Of a stretch of 64,000 nucleotides of DNA, positions 22,284-33,638 are shown piece after piece; position 1 is the first letter of the stretch, and each line of letters starts with the position of its first letter. The notes below the pieces were generated by a model. The model did not search any database, was not told where the DNA came from, and saw only the letters and a program-made list of their open reading frames with translations. Origin of the DNA: Vandiemenella viatica (taxonomy: Eukaryota; Arthropoda; Insecta; Orthoptera; Morabidae); contig JARYHS010009186.1 of NCBI GenBank assembly GCA_031002005.1, positions 183,546,437 through 183,610,436 of the forward strand, in the 5' to 3' direction. The position numbers and the translations under genes are program-made.

Positions 22284-23723
22284 CTACTCCCGGTATAACT
22301 TTAGATCACATATATTTCTTAATCCTAACATCTTTCCTGATTTAGGATACTGGAGGTAATATGCGTGCTGATGTGGTCTCCCTACAACTATATAAGGTCC
22401 TTCATACACGTCAAAGAACTTTTTAATTTCTGCATTAATGCTGCTGGATCTTCCATGAGTCTTCACCAATACTAGCTCACCCAGTTCAAACTCATCATTT
22501 CTTGCACGACGATCGTATATCCTCTTCCGCTCCTCCGCTCTCTTTCTCAGGTTCTCGTGCACTAGTGTTCGGCGCTCCTTGTCAGCTACAAGTGTACAGT
22601 ACTCCTCCTCTTCTTCTTCTTCTAACTCTTCTTCGGTATCTTCATAACTCTTCTCGTCTTCAATTTCCTCGTCCTCTTCAGTTCCCAAACCATAATTTCT
22701 GTCATCATTTCTAGTGGAAACAATAATCGTTTCATCTTTCCTTTCCATCTCTTCTCCTGTATTTTCCACATTACTGTCCCACTGAACCATTCTCGCCAGG
22801 CCAATCACTTGATCTGATGCTATGTCATCTTTCTTAGTATCTCTAACTTTGTCTTTTTCCTCTATCTGTTCTAGACATTCCCACCATTTCACTGGTCCAC
22901 TATTCTCACACATTGTATTGTTTTCTTCATCGTCATCTCGCCGATTTTCTCCGTTTTCTTCTCTCTCATCCTCCTCAATTTTCATTCCTAACTTGTCTTC
23001 GCACGCCCTTCTTACTTCTTTAATCCAGTGATCAGTTTTGTCTTCTGTTCCTTTGTCAATCGCTCCTTCAGAATTTCCAGCAGGATGATCGGCTTGATTG
23101 TTATTATCTTTAATCAACTTCTCTTGACACTTTCTTCTCGTAAAGTCTTCATCAAAATATGCCGTTACTTCTTCCAAGATTACTTTTTTGTGTCTATCAC
23201 TAGTAACGGACATTTTAACTTCACCACCAATATCTTTCCCCGTATATCCATCTACGTTATTATAGTCATAATCTGGCTTATCATCCTCACGTTCAACGCT
23301 TAACTGTACATCTTTTCTATTTTTCCAATATTCCATTAATTTACGACTCATAAACCGTATTTCATTATCGATTTCGTATATGGCAGAAGTGATTTTTGAC
23401 ATATCCAATCTGCCACAGTAATTCTCCATACTCTCTTGATACTTATCCAACTCTAACCCTACTTTGTTTCTACACAGTTCTATATTTTTCACCATACCAT
23501 ACTTCCTTAACTTTTCAGAGTATAATAAATTCACTTCACACTCCCAATTAAAATATGCGATCATCCTCTCAATATTATTTACGTCAACATCAAACTTTTC
23601 CACTTCTTTCACATTACATCTCAGAGAAACTATTTTATCGATCCACTGTTTCGTCCTCCCAAACAAATCACATACCTCTATTATTTCCATGTTCAAATGA
23701 CAATTAACCTCTTCTAGCTTCAA
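22284..23723 (-). CDS. Single 479-aa ORF of LTR element: unknown N-part joined to integrase C-terminal GPY/F domain
   Basis: The ORF starts about 50 bases after the primer-binding site and is open for 479 codons. Residues 1 to about 160 are helical, charged and cysteine-containing, and could be a Gag-like segment, but I recognise no Gag motif or zinc knuckle. Residues 160-390 are very acidic and low in complexity (runs of E and D such as EEELEEEEEEEY). The last 90 residues (KRAEERKRIYDRRARNDEF, GELVLVKTH, FFDVYEGPYIVV, then LRNICDLKLYRE) are clearly the C-terminal GPY/F domain of a gypsy-type integrase, which contacts DNA. Protease, RT, RNase H and the integrase catalytic core are absent. An internal deletion of a gag-pol element that stayed in frame would explain it. 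The reading frame is undamaged, so either the deletion is recent or the product is useful to the element. Confidence 0.8.
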   Translation of the reverse strand: MKLEEVNCHLNMEIIEVCDLFGRTKQWIDKIVSLRCNVKEVEKFDVDVNNIERMIAYFNWECEVNLLYSEKLRKYGMVKNIELCRNKVGLELDKYQESMENYCGRLDMSKITSAIYEIDNEIRFMSRKLMEYWKNRKDVQLSVEREDDKPDYDYNNVDGYTGKDIGGEVKMSVTSDRHKKVILEEVTAYFDEDFTRRKCQEKLIKDNNNQADHPAGNSEGAIDKGTEDKTDHWIKEVRRACEDKLGMKIEEDEREENGENRRDDDEENNTMCENSGPVKWWECLEQIEEKDKVRDTKKDDIASDQVIGLARMVQWDSNVENTGEEMERKDETIIVSTRNDDRNYGLGTEEDEEIEDEKSYEDTEEELEEEEEEEYCTLVADKERRTLVHENLRKRAEERKRIYDRRARNDEFELGELVLVKTHGRSSSINAEIKKFFDVYEGPYIVVGRPHQHAYYLQYPKSGKMLGLRNICDLKLYRE

Positions 23724-23772
23724 TCCGAAGATTACAGGATTCTTCTATTACGAGCTAAATAATTAGCTCTGT

Positions 23773-23790
23773 GTCCTGTCACGGTCGCCA
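23773..23790 (-). other. Primer-binding site
   Basis: On the - strand TGGCGACCGTGACAGGAC lies two bases inside the 5' LTR. It begins with TGG, complementary to a tRNA CCA end. It resembles the arginine-tRNA type used by the 412/mdg1 group, from memory of that family. Confidence 0.75.
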
Positions 23791-23792
23791 CT

Positions 23793-24124
23793 TGTAAAAT
23801 TATTATTATTTTATATATCATCTTTCATTTTTACTTTTATTGCTGCTTCTTTACATTAACCAATACATTTATACTTTCATCCAAACTTCGCCGTACTACA
23901 TACCATCTCTGCTTCTTTCTCTGCTATTTACGACAAAGATCTTCCTCCTCCTGTACTGTCCAGAGATTTTAATGTACTTTTCATCTGGTAATAACGATGC
24001 TTGAAATTCTTTGATGCAATACTTAAGACATAATAATAACACGATATAAAACACTTTTAGCAACACACACATATTAATTATTAATTATTTTTTTTAAAAA
24101 ACTAAGAGTCTGTGTATTCTTACA
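23793..24124 (-). repeat. 5' LTR
   Basis: 332-bp repeat bounded by TG and CA, with the AACT duplication outside it. On the - strand it precedes the primer-binding site, so it holds the promoter and transcription start of the element. Confidence 0.92.
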
Positions 24125-24139
24125 AACTACATATCTAGT

Positions 24140-25205
24140 TCACTTTTCCACATAATCGCCGTTCATATCTATACACTTTCTGTAACGCTGTACCAGTTTC
24201 TTTAACACCTCGGCATAAAAGTCTGCCGCCTGGGACCTGAACCAATTGGTAACGCTCGTCTTGAGTTCTTCATCGGTTTGAAATCGTTGTCCACCAAGCC
24301 ACCGTTTCAAATGCAGGAAGAGAAAATAGTCGCTTGGTGCAAGATCTGGACTGTAAGCAGGGTGGTCTAGGATTTCCCAACGAAACTCTTGAATCTTCTC
24401 TTTGGTTTTGGAAGCGGTATGCGGGCGTGCGTTGTCGTGCAGGAGGATGATGCCAGATGACAGTTTCCCGCGGCGTCGATTTTGGATGGCACGTCTCAGT
24501 TTGGTGAGCGTTGCACAGTACACGTCAGCTGTAATGGTTGTCCATGAATTCGATCAAAAGGACGCCCTTTTCGTCCCAAAACACGGAAGCCATCATTTTG
24601 CGATTCGTGTACGGCGATTGCTTACACTTTTTTGGTTTGGGTGAACCGGAATGGCGCCACTGCGTTGATTGTTGTTTTGATTCTGCGTTGGTGTACGCTA
24701 TCCACGTCTCGTCTCCCGTAACAATTTGGGAAAACAAACTGTCTCCATCTTGTCTATAGCGCTCCAAAAATTGTCGTGCGCTATGCATTCGTTGCTCTTT
24801 GTGCTGAGCGGTGAGCAGTTTTGGCACCCACCGCGCACAAAGCTTCCGATATCCAAGCTCTTCAGTGACAATCCTGTAAATTGAGGTTCTAGCAACATTT
24901 GAGAATTCCATAGCCAGACCACTAATCGTCAAACGCCGATCACTTCGCAGTTTTTGGTTAACTTGATCGACGATGTCGTCGGTCCGAATACTGGGCCTGC
25001 CACTCCGCTGTTGATCGTGCACATCTGTGCGACCACTTTGAAATTCTCGACACCAGTGTCGAACTTGTTTCTCACTCATTATGTTTGGTCCATACACTAC
25101 ACACAATTCGCGATGGATGTCCGCAGCTGACGATTCTTTTGCCAACAAAAATCTAATCACACCGCGCACTTCACAACTGGTGGGAGCTACGATTGTCGCG
25201 GCCAT
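24140..25205 (-). pseudogene. Mariner transposase, one frameshift
   Basis: Read from 25205 downward, the first 226 residues have the paired helix-turn-helix region (RGVIRFLLAKE, KQVRHWCREFQSGR, then SGRPSIRT and RTSIYRIVTEELGY) and the first catalytic aspartate in VTGDETWI. A frameshift near 24525, in the EFMDN region, shifts the frame. The rest (127 residues) carries ADVYCATLTK, the second aspartate in LLHDNARPH and YSPDLAPSDYF with the third. There are 34 residues between the last two, so it is the DD34D mariner type. It ends RYRKCIDMNGDYVEK. Apart from this single lesion it looks complete, so the family was active not long ago. Confidence 0.93.
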
Positions 25206-25367
25206 TTCGAACTGCTCTCAGCAATAGATATACGGCTACTGCGGCACGCCAACAATACTGCATATTTACCAGGAGTTGGTAGATGGCGCTGCAGGTGGGA
25301 AACGTCATTCAGGCCTATCATCTGTGACATCTTGTACCCCGGACCTACTTTTGGAATACGCCTCGTA

Positions 25368-26099
25368 TTTTTTTATTTGTTTTGTAAAATTGAGTATATT
25401 CCTTTCAATATTTGACTCTAATCTCTTCCATTTGTTTTTTTTTTAAATTCTGAACTGAGTTATGTCCACCAAATCAACGTCAATAATTAGGGTCAGTTTG
25501 ACCTGTATTTCCACTATGTACTTCCACCGCTGCTTTACATACAAAAATTTCAGTGTTTTTTGTTTCTTTATTTTTTTGTCAATAATTATTGAATATCGTG
25601 AAATATCAGTTTTCTGCAACTTTGATCAAAACTGCATTTCAGTTTTTTTATATTTATTAACTACTAGTCACTGTTAATTTAACAGCTACCTTAAGAGCAT
25701 TCAGTTTTTACTGAATTTGATTTAAATTGTTTAAATGAAAATTTTGCACAAATAAATTATTAATTTATTGCCATTTAATCTTGTTTTAGGGTTGCAGATC
25801 ATCATTGTGGTTCACAACACAGTATTCCATCCTGCTCTTGATGGGATAAAATTTTTAACCAATGTAATTTCTATGAAATCACCAAGGTGCCTTACATTTT
25901 CTTCATCATTTTGATGAGCGTAAGTATCAGAGTGCATTTTTCCTTGTTTTAAGGATATAGCAGACTTTTATTTGTTAACAAGGTATTTTTTCTTTAAAGT
26001 AGACACAAAATATTTCTTCTTGAAAAACATTATTGTTGGATGATATTTCTTGAAAACTGGAATTCAGCTGCTGTTCATTTTATACATGCAAAGGGTGTT
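25368..26099 (+). other. Spacer with candidate cadherin exon
   Basis: AT-rich sequence after the mariner. It contains the small possible terminal exon at 25790-25841, listed separately. Confidence 0.5.
25790..25841 (+). CDS. CadN: Possible alternative terminal cadherin exon
   Basis: If the exon at 20578 is spliced at the GTAAGT at 20702 (leaving GT of a Val codon), a pyrimidine-rich acceptor TTGTTTTAG at 25781-25789 continues in phase. The reading is V, then VADHHCGSQHSIPSCS, then TGA at 25839-25841. The phase match and the overlap of the earlier stop with a consensus donor are suggestive only. I cannot match the peptide to a known C-terminus with certainty, and the TE-rich 5-kb intron would have to be spliced out. 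Confidence 0.35.
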
Positions 26100-26580
26100 G
26101 TGGAAAGATCTGTTAGGTCAGTGAACAAAGTGCTCACCTTCAAAATTGAAGGTCCTAGATTTGAATCCCAATGCAGCCAGAATTTTATGGCTGTGCTTTG
26201 ATCATATGAAATAAGCCAGGTCACTCCGTGGTTCAAATTCCATGTTAAATTGTAGATCCCAGAGGGATTAAGAGTGGTGCATGGAAGGGAAAAGATAACT
26301 ATGAGAACGAGCTAACAAGTAGTTTTCTTTTTTTTGTAAGTGAGGGAATCAGAGATTGGAGTATATTATCAAGGGAAGTGATTAATGATTTACCAAAAAT
26401 GCTAAAAGAATTTAAAATTATAATTTGTAATGGGGCAAAAATAGATGGGTAAAAGAATATCTATGCACAATGGATAAAAGATAATAAAATAATAATTAGA
26501 AGAAACAAATAAATAGATCAGTAGGGAAATTGACACTGAAGTATGCACTCCAGTGCAGTTAAATTAAGTTTAAATAATTA
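26100..26580 (+). repeat. tRNA-like head joined to a LINE-type 3' tail
   Basis: A tRNA-like head holds GGTCAGTGAACAAAGTGCTC and a B-box-like GATTTGAATCCC. Near 26340 it is followed by a reading resembling a LINE ORF2 end (REVINDLPKMLKEFKI). It closes with GGGAAATTG and an AATTAAATT-rich tail, like the blocks at 59190 and 60250. A SINE that borrowed a LINE tail is likely. Confidence 0.6.
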
Positions 26581-29090
26581 AATTATCTCATGATTTTCTT
26601 AAATTTAGAAAAAAATAAAAGCTTTACACTTCAAATTCCTGATTATCTTCGTCACCCATGCAGAGTCTTAGTAAGGGGAGTATGTAGAAAAAGTCTTTAT
26701 TCATAAATATTTTCATAAAACTTGTCCAGAAGCTCTGTCTAACAGCATACACGGGAAGGAAGGGGTAACTGCTAGCTATATTATTTTAGATTCATAGAAG
26801 GGAACCATCACTTGAGAAATCAGAAAATATGAAGGGATAGAAATAGACACAATAAAGTCAAATTTTAAGGCAATGCATTTATTCAATAAAAAGGGTATTC
26901 ACTTGATGGATCTCTATTTTATGGTGCAGTGGTAGAGTACAGAAGATTTGGGGCTCTGGCAAATGGATGGGGAACCAGTTGCCAGCAGATCACTCAGATT
27001 TCCATAAAGTTTTTTTTTTTCTATTTCTGATGCACACAATTTACATCAATTACATAGAATCCAAAAAGCTTGGCTGTGTAGCAGTTTTTACAACCAGAAT
27101 CTGAACAATATTCTGACTTCTCTTTTACTTTTGTTGTATTTCATTAACAATTCTAAATCTGTCATCTTTTAAACAATACTCTCATTCAGAACGAATAACA
27201 AATGTGACACCACAATCAGAGAGTTACATAGCTAATCAATTATTTCATGCTTTCATTCAGTGATTTTATTACATCATTTCACATATATCCCAGACACTGT
27301 GTTTTTGAAAGTATCTGCATGAAATTCATCTGCAGTGTTTAAAATTCCAGCTGATGGTAAATAATCGAATATAATATCTTAAATAAAGAAACCATCACTT
27401 AACCATTGCAATAGCTACCAATGATCTTTTCCTTCCTATGTAATGAATTTCAAATGTTTAGCTTTATAGAAATTTTCTTACTTTTTTTCTCTTTTTTCAG
27501 GTGTTTCAATGAAATTGGAGTAAACTGTTGAGTACTGTGTGGTTATAATGAAAATGTTATTACAGTAATGAAATCTGTTGACTAGCCTATAAGATTTTTG
27601 TGTGCTGGTAACCTGTATGTGACAGAGGTATAAGAGATATAATGTTAATATTTGTGGCAGAGAGGTATAAGATTAATATTTGTATTTTCTATTGATGGTA
27701 CTTGATAGATATGATGAAAAGTGAATGGTTTCTTCAAGGAAAACAATGGAAGCATCCATCTTCCAATGATCCAAAGATATGATGTACGGTATTACTTTAT
27801 TTTCATAAAAATTTGACCCAATCCTCCGAAAAAGTGTGAAAATTATTCTGTCAGGGATATGGTAATAATTATAAACAGAATCACTATTTTAAAATACAGT
27901 TTTATTACTAATTTCATAAAATCCACTTAAACCATCTGTCAAGAACAAAAATTTAGTATGTTATAATAAGCCCAACAAACTTAATTTAGTTTCCCATAAG
28001 TAAACAGTCTCAGTTGTATAGTGGATAAAAAAAATTGATGTAGAACTGTACAAAATAATTAGAGAAAGCAGGTATTGTTGTGAAACATGGGGAACTTCTT
28101 TGAGTATCCTGTTCTTTATTTAATTATTGGACAATTACTTGATCACAATAAATGTTTTTAACTTTAGATATAAACATCATAACCTTTGTTGTGCACAGCT
28201 TTTTAAGACATTGTAATCTCGAAGATACAACTGCTAAGATGTCAGTCAATCATGTTGAGAAGAGTGAAACAAATCTTCCAATTCTTTTACTAAGAGAGGT
28301 TTTCTTAATATCACAATTTATTTCTAAATGTGGAACAAAGTTTATTATGATTTTGTTACTAACCTCAAAGGCTGGGGCACAACACTATTGTTGTGGAATT
28401 TTTAAAATAAAAACTAGGTTTTAAACATCATATATCATGAGCTTGCATGATGGGAAAAAAATGAAAGTAAATTAAATTGAGCTCTATGTGTGATAAAGTA
28501 TGTTTGTGAACATAAATTCATAACTAATGTGATATGTCAATTTTTTGTATGAATTGTTAATAAATGTTTTTATAATTTTTCAAATTCCAAAAAAATAAAA
28601 ATGATTTATGCATCTGCTTGTCTATTCTTGAAGTGGATGAAATCCAAATTTAATTAGAATCAATGATTTAGCTGCTGTGTTCTAAACGTCATATAAATCA
28701 TTTTTCCTTTGAAAATAATGACTTGTTTTGAAATGTTGACTACTAATATCAAACGTTAATGTAAATATAGCTGAATGCTGTAATGAGTATACAATACATA
28801 AGATGAGCACTAAAACAATATTTTGGTTTAAAACCTTATTCATGTAGCGAGGGATGGGCCTGTCGGTAACAAAGGTGACTACCCACCAAGCTTTGGTTTG
28901 TGCACAGCTCCCTTGCCAAATGCCCATTCCTTCCTGCATGACTAAGGTTTTAAACTGAAATTTTCGTCTCATGTGTTGTATATTCATTGCAGTCTTAAAT
29001 TTTGGTGAATGATGGTTATTTTCCCTTTCCTTTATACTGACTAAAAGCTTTTTCCTTAGTATCATAGAAGTTAATACAGAATATTCTCCA
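26581..29090 (+). other. Spacer, possible 3' end of the cadherin transcript
   Basis: No protein-coding exon recognised. A strong acceptor-like tract, TTCTCTTTTTTCAG, ends at 27501. An AATAAA lies near 28559 in a T-rich context. These could belong to a 3' untranslated exon of the cadherin, but nothing proves it. The 90-codon frame at 28152 has no known relative. Confidence 0.3.
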
Positions 29091-29365
29091 TAGGTGCCAG
29101 CAGGATTACTTTAAAAAAGGGGGGGGGGGGTGCATCTGTTTTTTTAATACATAATATATAACACTTATTACTTTTTAACTAAGGATACTGAATTTATTGA
29201 CAAGGTGTTGAACAAATTTGGACAACAACCTAGGCGTCTTACATTATTATTCAAACAGTGAATTTAATAATAGATTTTTTGTTTTTTAATCTTTTTCTGT
29301 GTTTTTCTTTCATAGCAGGGGGGTGCAAATGCACCCCTTGCACCTCTCTCCTGGCGCCCATGATA
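29091..29365. mobile_element. Miniature inverted-repeat element with G-run
   Basis: Ends ATAGGTGCCAGCAGGA and TCCTGGCGCCCATGA are imperfect inverted repeats. Inside the left end is a run of 11 G followed by TGCATCTG; the right end has GGGGGGTGCAAATGCACCCC. A hAT-type miniature element is likely. Confidence 0.5.
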
Positions 29366-29589
29366 TTCTCTTAAATTTTGTTGCTGTGCAGCAGACTGTA
29401 GCAATACAGCATTGCACAAAATGTTTATATGAAAAAAAGGTCCTTAGCAATCACCATTCTTTACAGTATGTTTATAGAAAAGAAACAATCAATGCAAGTT
29501 TGAAGAGGAAATGGATGGTTCATTTCAGAAGTGATGATAATGTGTGAAGAACAAGTTATATTATGGTTAGTACAGCAAAGAAATCATAG

Positions 29590-30800
29590 AAAAATTTATA
29601 TACACCTGCTGACAAAAAAAAAAAAGTGCCCAAAAGAAATGGCCGGATGTCAATGTAACTTCATACAAATACACACCATTGGTAGATATGTAAATGTATT
29701 GGGTTGCAATTCTCTATGATAGGTAGAACAGCCACCACAATGCATTAGTTTTGTTTATTTTAAGTGTTGTCCCGAGACCTGGTAAGTTATGTAAGGACAT
29801 GAACAACATCAGATACTGAGTAATCACTGTCAAGGAGATAAAGATGCCATGTACTTGTGTCAGACAGTAATATCAGCACCTGATTTAGTCCAGAAGGGGT
29901 GTCATTGTGAGTCTCTATTTGACTGACAGTGACGTTGGACAGCATGGGAACCTGAGGGCATGCATACGTGTCATCAGGGTTCTGATCAACCACATCTGAC
30001 CATCACAATGGTAGATTGCCTAATCGTCCACCAAACACATCGTAACCCCTTCTCATGCCTGCTATCGTAGAATAAGAAATGGACTCCCTGAAGCATTCTG
30101 TGTCATCCCCCATTATTGCAGCTGGGCTAGGGAATTATTGCACCATGTGTAAGCTGCCACTAAAAAACAATGCAAGAGGCTGTGTTTGGAGTGGCACCAT
30201 GACCTTGAATCATGGACCATTACTGAATGGTGTTACATTTTTTCAGCATTCTGCATTACCTCGGATGATCATCATCGGTGAGTATGTGGCTACTTGGGAA
30301 GAACCATTCTTCTAAAGTTTTGGAGAGGTCCAGTGTTAATCCTGGTTTCAAGATGTGGGAAGCCATTAGGTATTGACTTGAGGCCATTGCTGGTAGTGAT
30401 TAAGAGGTTTATGATGTCACAGCAGTACATCGTGGATACTCATCTGTTACTTCTCATGCTGCAATATCGTGGTACCATTTTTCAACAAGACTATGTTTGT
30501 CAATACACGTTATGTGTCTCCATGAACTGTCTTCCAGAGGTTGTACTTCCATAACCAGCAAGATCACTCCAACAGAACATGTATGGGACCAGCTCAGTAG
30601 TCAACTACTTGCCAGTGCCAGTATCCAAGTTATCAAGGACCAGTTACAACAGTTGTAGACTAGCTTGCTTCAGCAGAGGATACAGCAGCTTTTCCATACC
30701 GAATCAGTGGCTCCATCCAGGCCAGTGATGGTGTAACGTTATATTGATAAGTGTGTTCATACTCCCAAATTCTTTGTAACTTTTTAATCGACTTTGTAAT
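29590..30800 (+). pseudogene. Decayed Tc1-like transposon
   Basis: Translation in shifting + frames gives SRRGVIVSLYLTDSDV, CIRVIRVLINHI and SQQYIVDTHLL. Then come FQQDYVCQYT (a worn second-aspartate box, QQD.A..H in intact relatives), MNCLPEVVLP, EHVWDQLSSQLLASASIQ, VIKDQLQQL and QRIQQLFHTES. The EHVWDQL segment carries the glutamate of the DD34E triad of Tc1-like transposases. There are many stops and frameshifts, so it is long dead. I could not fix the terminal repeats, so the ends are approximate. Confidence 0.7.
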
Positions 30801-31274
30801 CACTGAAATAACATCACATACCCTCTCAACCCATTGTAACGATCAGGCTTGAGTGGGGGAATGTTTAATTTGTTTGCTGGGTGTGCTTCCAGCCGTTTAC
30901 TTATTGGTAATCCACATAAGTCCTCAGTACTCTGCCATAGCCTTCAGAAAACACTCTTCCGTACCTTGAAATTACTTGATACCAGAGATTTTAGAAATAA
31001 TTTAGATTGTGGAAGGAATGTACTTTTAATACTGATGAGTCCTGGGTAAGGTTTTCGACAGATTCAAAATTAAATGTTCGCCAGATGGGATCCAGGTAAT
31101 TCTTTAGGATTACTAATTAAATGTCTGTCACTAAAAGGTTATTATGAAAGAACGTTCACTAGATTTCAAAAGATCACACTTAAAAATTTATTTCAGAACA
31201 CAAATATCCAGGCCATTACCAGTTCCGCATTGCAATGAAAGTTTTAGACATCGAACTTTATCTTGAAGAATACA
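30801..31274. other. Spacer
   Basis: No feature recognised. Confidence 0.5.
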
Positions 31275-31450
31275 GATGAAATTAATTTCCAAAATATAGG
31301 CATTAAGCTTGCTTTTCGTAGCATTTTATTCTTAAAAAAATGTGTAATAATCTTTCGGCTGAATAAACCTGGAACTATGGCTACTTTTCAGTAACATTTA
31401 AGAAACTTTAATTTCTCATGGTCTCTATTATAACGTAACTGCAGTGCCAG
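31275..31450 (+). repeat. Fragment related to Helitron family 2
   Basis: Shares blocks with the units at 32673 and 33639, for example GCTTTTCGTAGC, ATAATCTTTCGGCTG and CTCATGGTCTCTATTATAAC. No terminus is preserved. Confidence 0.55.
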
Positions 31451-31865
31451 ATAAAACGAAATAGTCTGTTGTGGAAGTAGCTACACAAACATATGAAGAG
31501 CAAGGGGATAAAAAATTAATGCGAGGCAATTATATGTCACAAAGTTACAATTGGTATGTTCGTTTAAATTTGCATATTGCTTTATATATATACGACAACT
31601 AGATGCAAAAATGCATGTAAGGAGAAGGGTATTCTATGATTACGTTATATTACATGTATCACTTATAAGAAAAGAACTAGGCTGAAACATAACCTAAGAA
31701 TTATTTGGCTGAAGATAAGAAACAATGAAGTTTCTTAAAAACTAAGAGAAAGTTTTCACGAAATGTACGAATCGCGAAATATATCATTCAAATAAATGAC
31801 AATTATCCATTTTTGATATTATACTTTCCGCCATTTAAAGTAAAATAAACTAAATAAATCAGAAT

Positions 31866-32125
31866 TACTGGAGATCGCAATTCTGCGAGGAATTGCCGTG
31901 GTAAAACGCAAGACTCCAATAGAAATACTTTCCAAATTATATTTAACTGTATTATGCCGGTCCAGGCTGTAATAGAACCTAATTTCTGCTTAAAAATAAT
32001 GGTACAGGCTGTATTACAATGGAAATACTGCTTGAAAATAATATGTCTTGCGCTTGACTATAGCAGTATTATGACGTCATTACTGAATGTTATTATGGCA
32101 GAATCGCGATCTCCAGTAGACCTGA
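31866..32125. repeat. Possible short foldback element
   Basis: ACTGGAGATCGCAATTCTGC (31870 region) and the complement of ACTGGAGATCGCGATTCTGC (near 32098-32120) form inverted ends about 230 bp apart. Within lies the repeated phrase AGGCTGTAATAGAA/AGGCTGTATTACAA. Type unknown. Confidence 0.45.
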
Positions 32126-32672
32126 TCGTTATTCATTTTTCCTTACAAGCTCTTCCTGAATAAATTCCTATGATGCCAGTCGTTATTCATATGGGGGTAA
32201 TAGAAGCTATGATTTCCGAATGCAATATTAGTGGAGGTTTGTGTTTAAGTTGACCAGAATCGCAACTGACGCATTTTGTTACAGCATAATTCACTCTGAA
32301 ATGAGTTTTTCAAAACAATTAAACTGCTTTCATAAGCGCCATGTTACTGAAGGTATTAATTATGCGGATGGAAGTAGTTCCTTATTTAACGTGCTAAATT
32401 GTACCTGGACTATGAAAAAACTTATATTACATGGATAGCAAAAGTTTTTGGGATTCCTAATTTGTTTTTAATGGTTCTATATTTCCGTCATTAATTCAGT
32501 AGAAGTTACTACTGTATTGTTATGTGAACTGCAAATGAAATATGTAGAACATTAAAAAAATTAACACCATTAGCATTATATAATAACAATTCTGGATAAT
32601 TAATCAATTTCAAACAAACGAACTGCCAGAATATTGCGTTCAAACCATCATTTTTGACGGGCTCGAAGCTAG

Positions 32673-33638
32673 TCTACTATATAATTTCCTAAGCTCAATT
32701 CATTCACTCACCTCGATAGCTATTGGCTGGAGAACGGTGTCACGTGTCAGCCTACGCTCGCAAAACAGCGACCAGAGATACCATTAGAAGAAATTCATGG
32801 CTATGTCCACAATTTAACAGCTAAGCAACTGCTACCAAATTAATTGCCATAATATATTCATTAAGTTGGCTTTTCGTAGCGTTTGATAGTTTAAAAAAAT
32901 ATTGATAAATTTTTCGGCTGAAATAACGTACATCTCCTTTTTAGTAACATGTTGCTAATGAAAGCAAAATAAAAAAAAATCTTTCAAAAAATTAAATTAC
33001 TCATGGTCTCTGTTGTAACCACAAATGTCAATTGTCATTCCGTCTTATGATAAATTTCAATTTAATTAAAACTTTGCTTGACCAAAGTTTATGCATTACG
33101 GGTTATTTGGTTTTTAGATAATTTACTGACCACTTTCGTTAATGTTCGCTCTATGTGAGTTATTAGGTTGTTTTAAGTGGATGTCATACCAAATATGTTA
33201 CCGAATCAACTATTCTGGCAATTCATTTCGTCCGAGTTGCTCAACTGTTTAATAATATGGAATGTGTATTAACTTCTCTGACCATTACTGATTCTATGAC
33301 CAATTATTACATTATGAGCATTTGCCTAGTCTCAATAAAAACATGGTGCTTTCGAAGCAAACAGAAATTTTTATATTTGCAGAGTGAACTTTAAGGGTCA
33401 AATTTGTATTTAAGCAATTATACGATTGTGCTATCGTCCATGTTTGTGTTTAATACCTACCTCTATTAATGCTTCTGAGTTCTTCAAGTTCAAGAGATTT
33501 TATTCAACCTGAAACACAGGTTAAGTTTATATTTGGTAAAATGAAGTCAACCTGTCATAATCTTTCATCCTAAAACCGTAACTATTCTAGACCTGTGTCG
33601 ATACGCAAAAAAAAAAAACGGTCACGGGCTTACACTAG
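32673..33638 (+). mobile_element. Helitron, family 2 copy A
   Basis: Begins TCTACTATATAATTTCC directly after a CTAG (32669-32672). It ends CACGGGCTTACACTAG at 33638. In the sister copies a stem CCGTGAC/GTCACGG precedes the end; here only the right strand (GTCACGG) is clear. No ORF. The next family-2 unit begins at the very next base. Confidence 0.8.

Larger units (their letters stand above)
21840..24124 (-). mobile_element. Non-autonomous LTR retrotransposon (Ty3/gypsy type)
   Basis: Two long terminal repeats, 335 and 332 bp, begin TG and end CA and are nearly identical. They are flanked by the 4-bp duplication AACT (21836-21839 and 24125-24128), the size typical of gypsy elements. On the - strand a primer-binding site follows the 5' LTR and a purine tract precedes the 3' LTR. 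Only 1.6 kb of internal sequence remains, holding one ORF, so protease, reverse transcriptase, RNase H and the integrase core are missing. Confidence 0.93.
21752..25365 (-). mobile_element. Mariner transposon split by an LTR retrotransposon
   Basis: Inverted ends CGAGGCGTATTCCAAAAGTA (21752) and its complement (ending 25365) are flanked by TA on both sides. Removing the LTR element and one copy of its 4-bp duplication leaves about 1325 bp, the normal length of a mariner. The transposase lies on the - strand and its stop is only 12 bases from the LTR element, so that insertion fell in the 3' untranslated part and did not break the ORF. Confidence 0.95.

Noticed and set aside
22502..23700. Several + strand frames rich in Ser, Leu and Phe
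   Set aside because: Antisense shadows of the 479-codon LTR ORF, explained by its acidic codons.
28152..28424. 90-codon frame as a gene
   Set aside because: No start context, motif or relative. The length is ordinary for AT-rich non-coding DNA.
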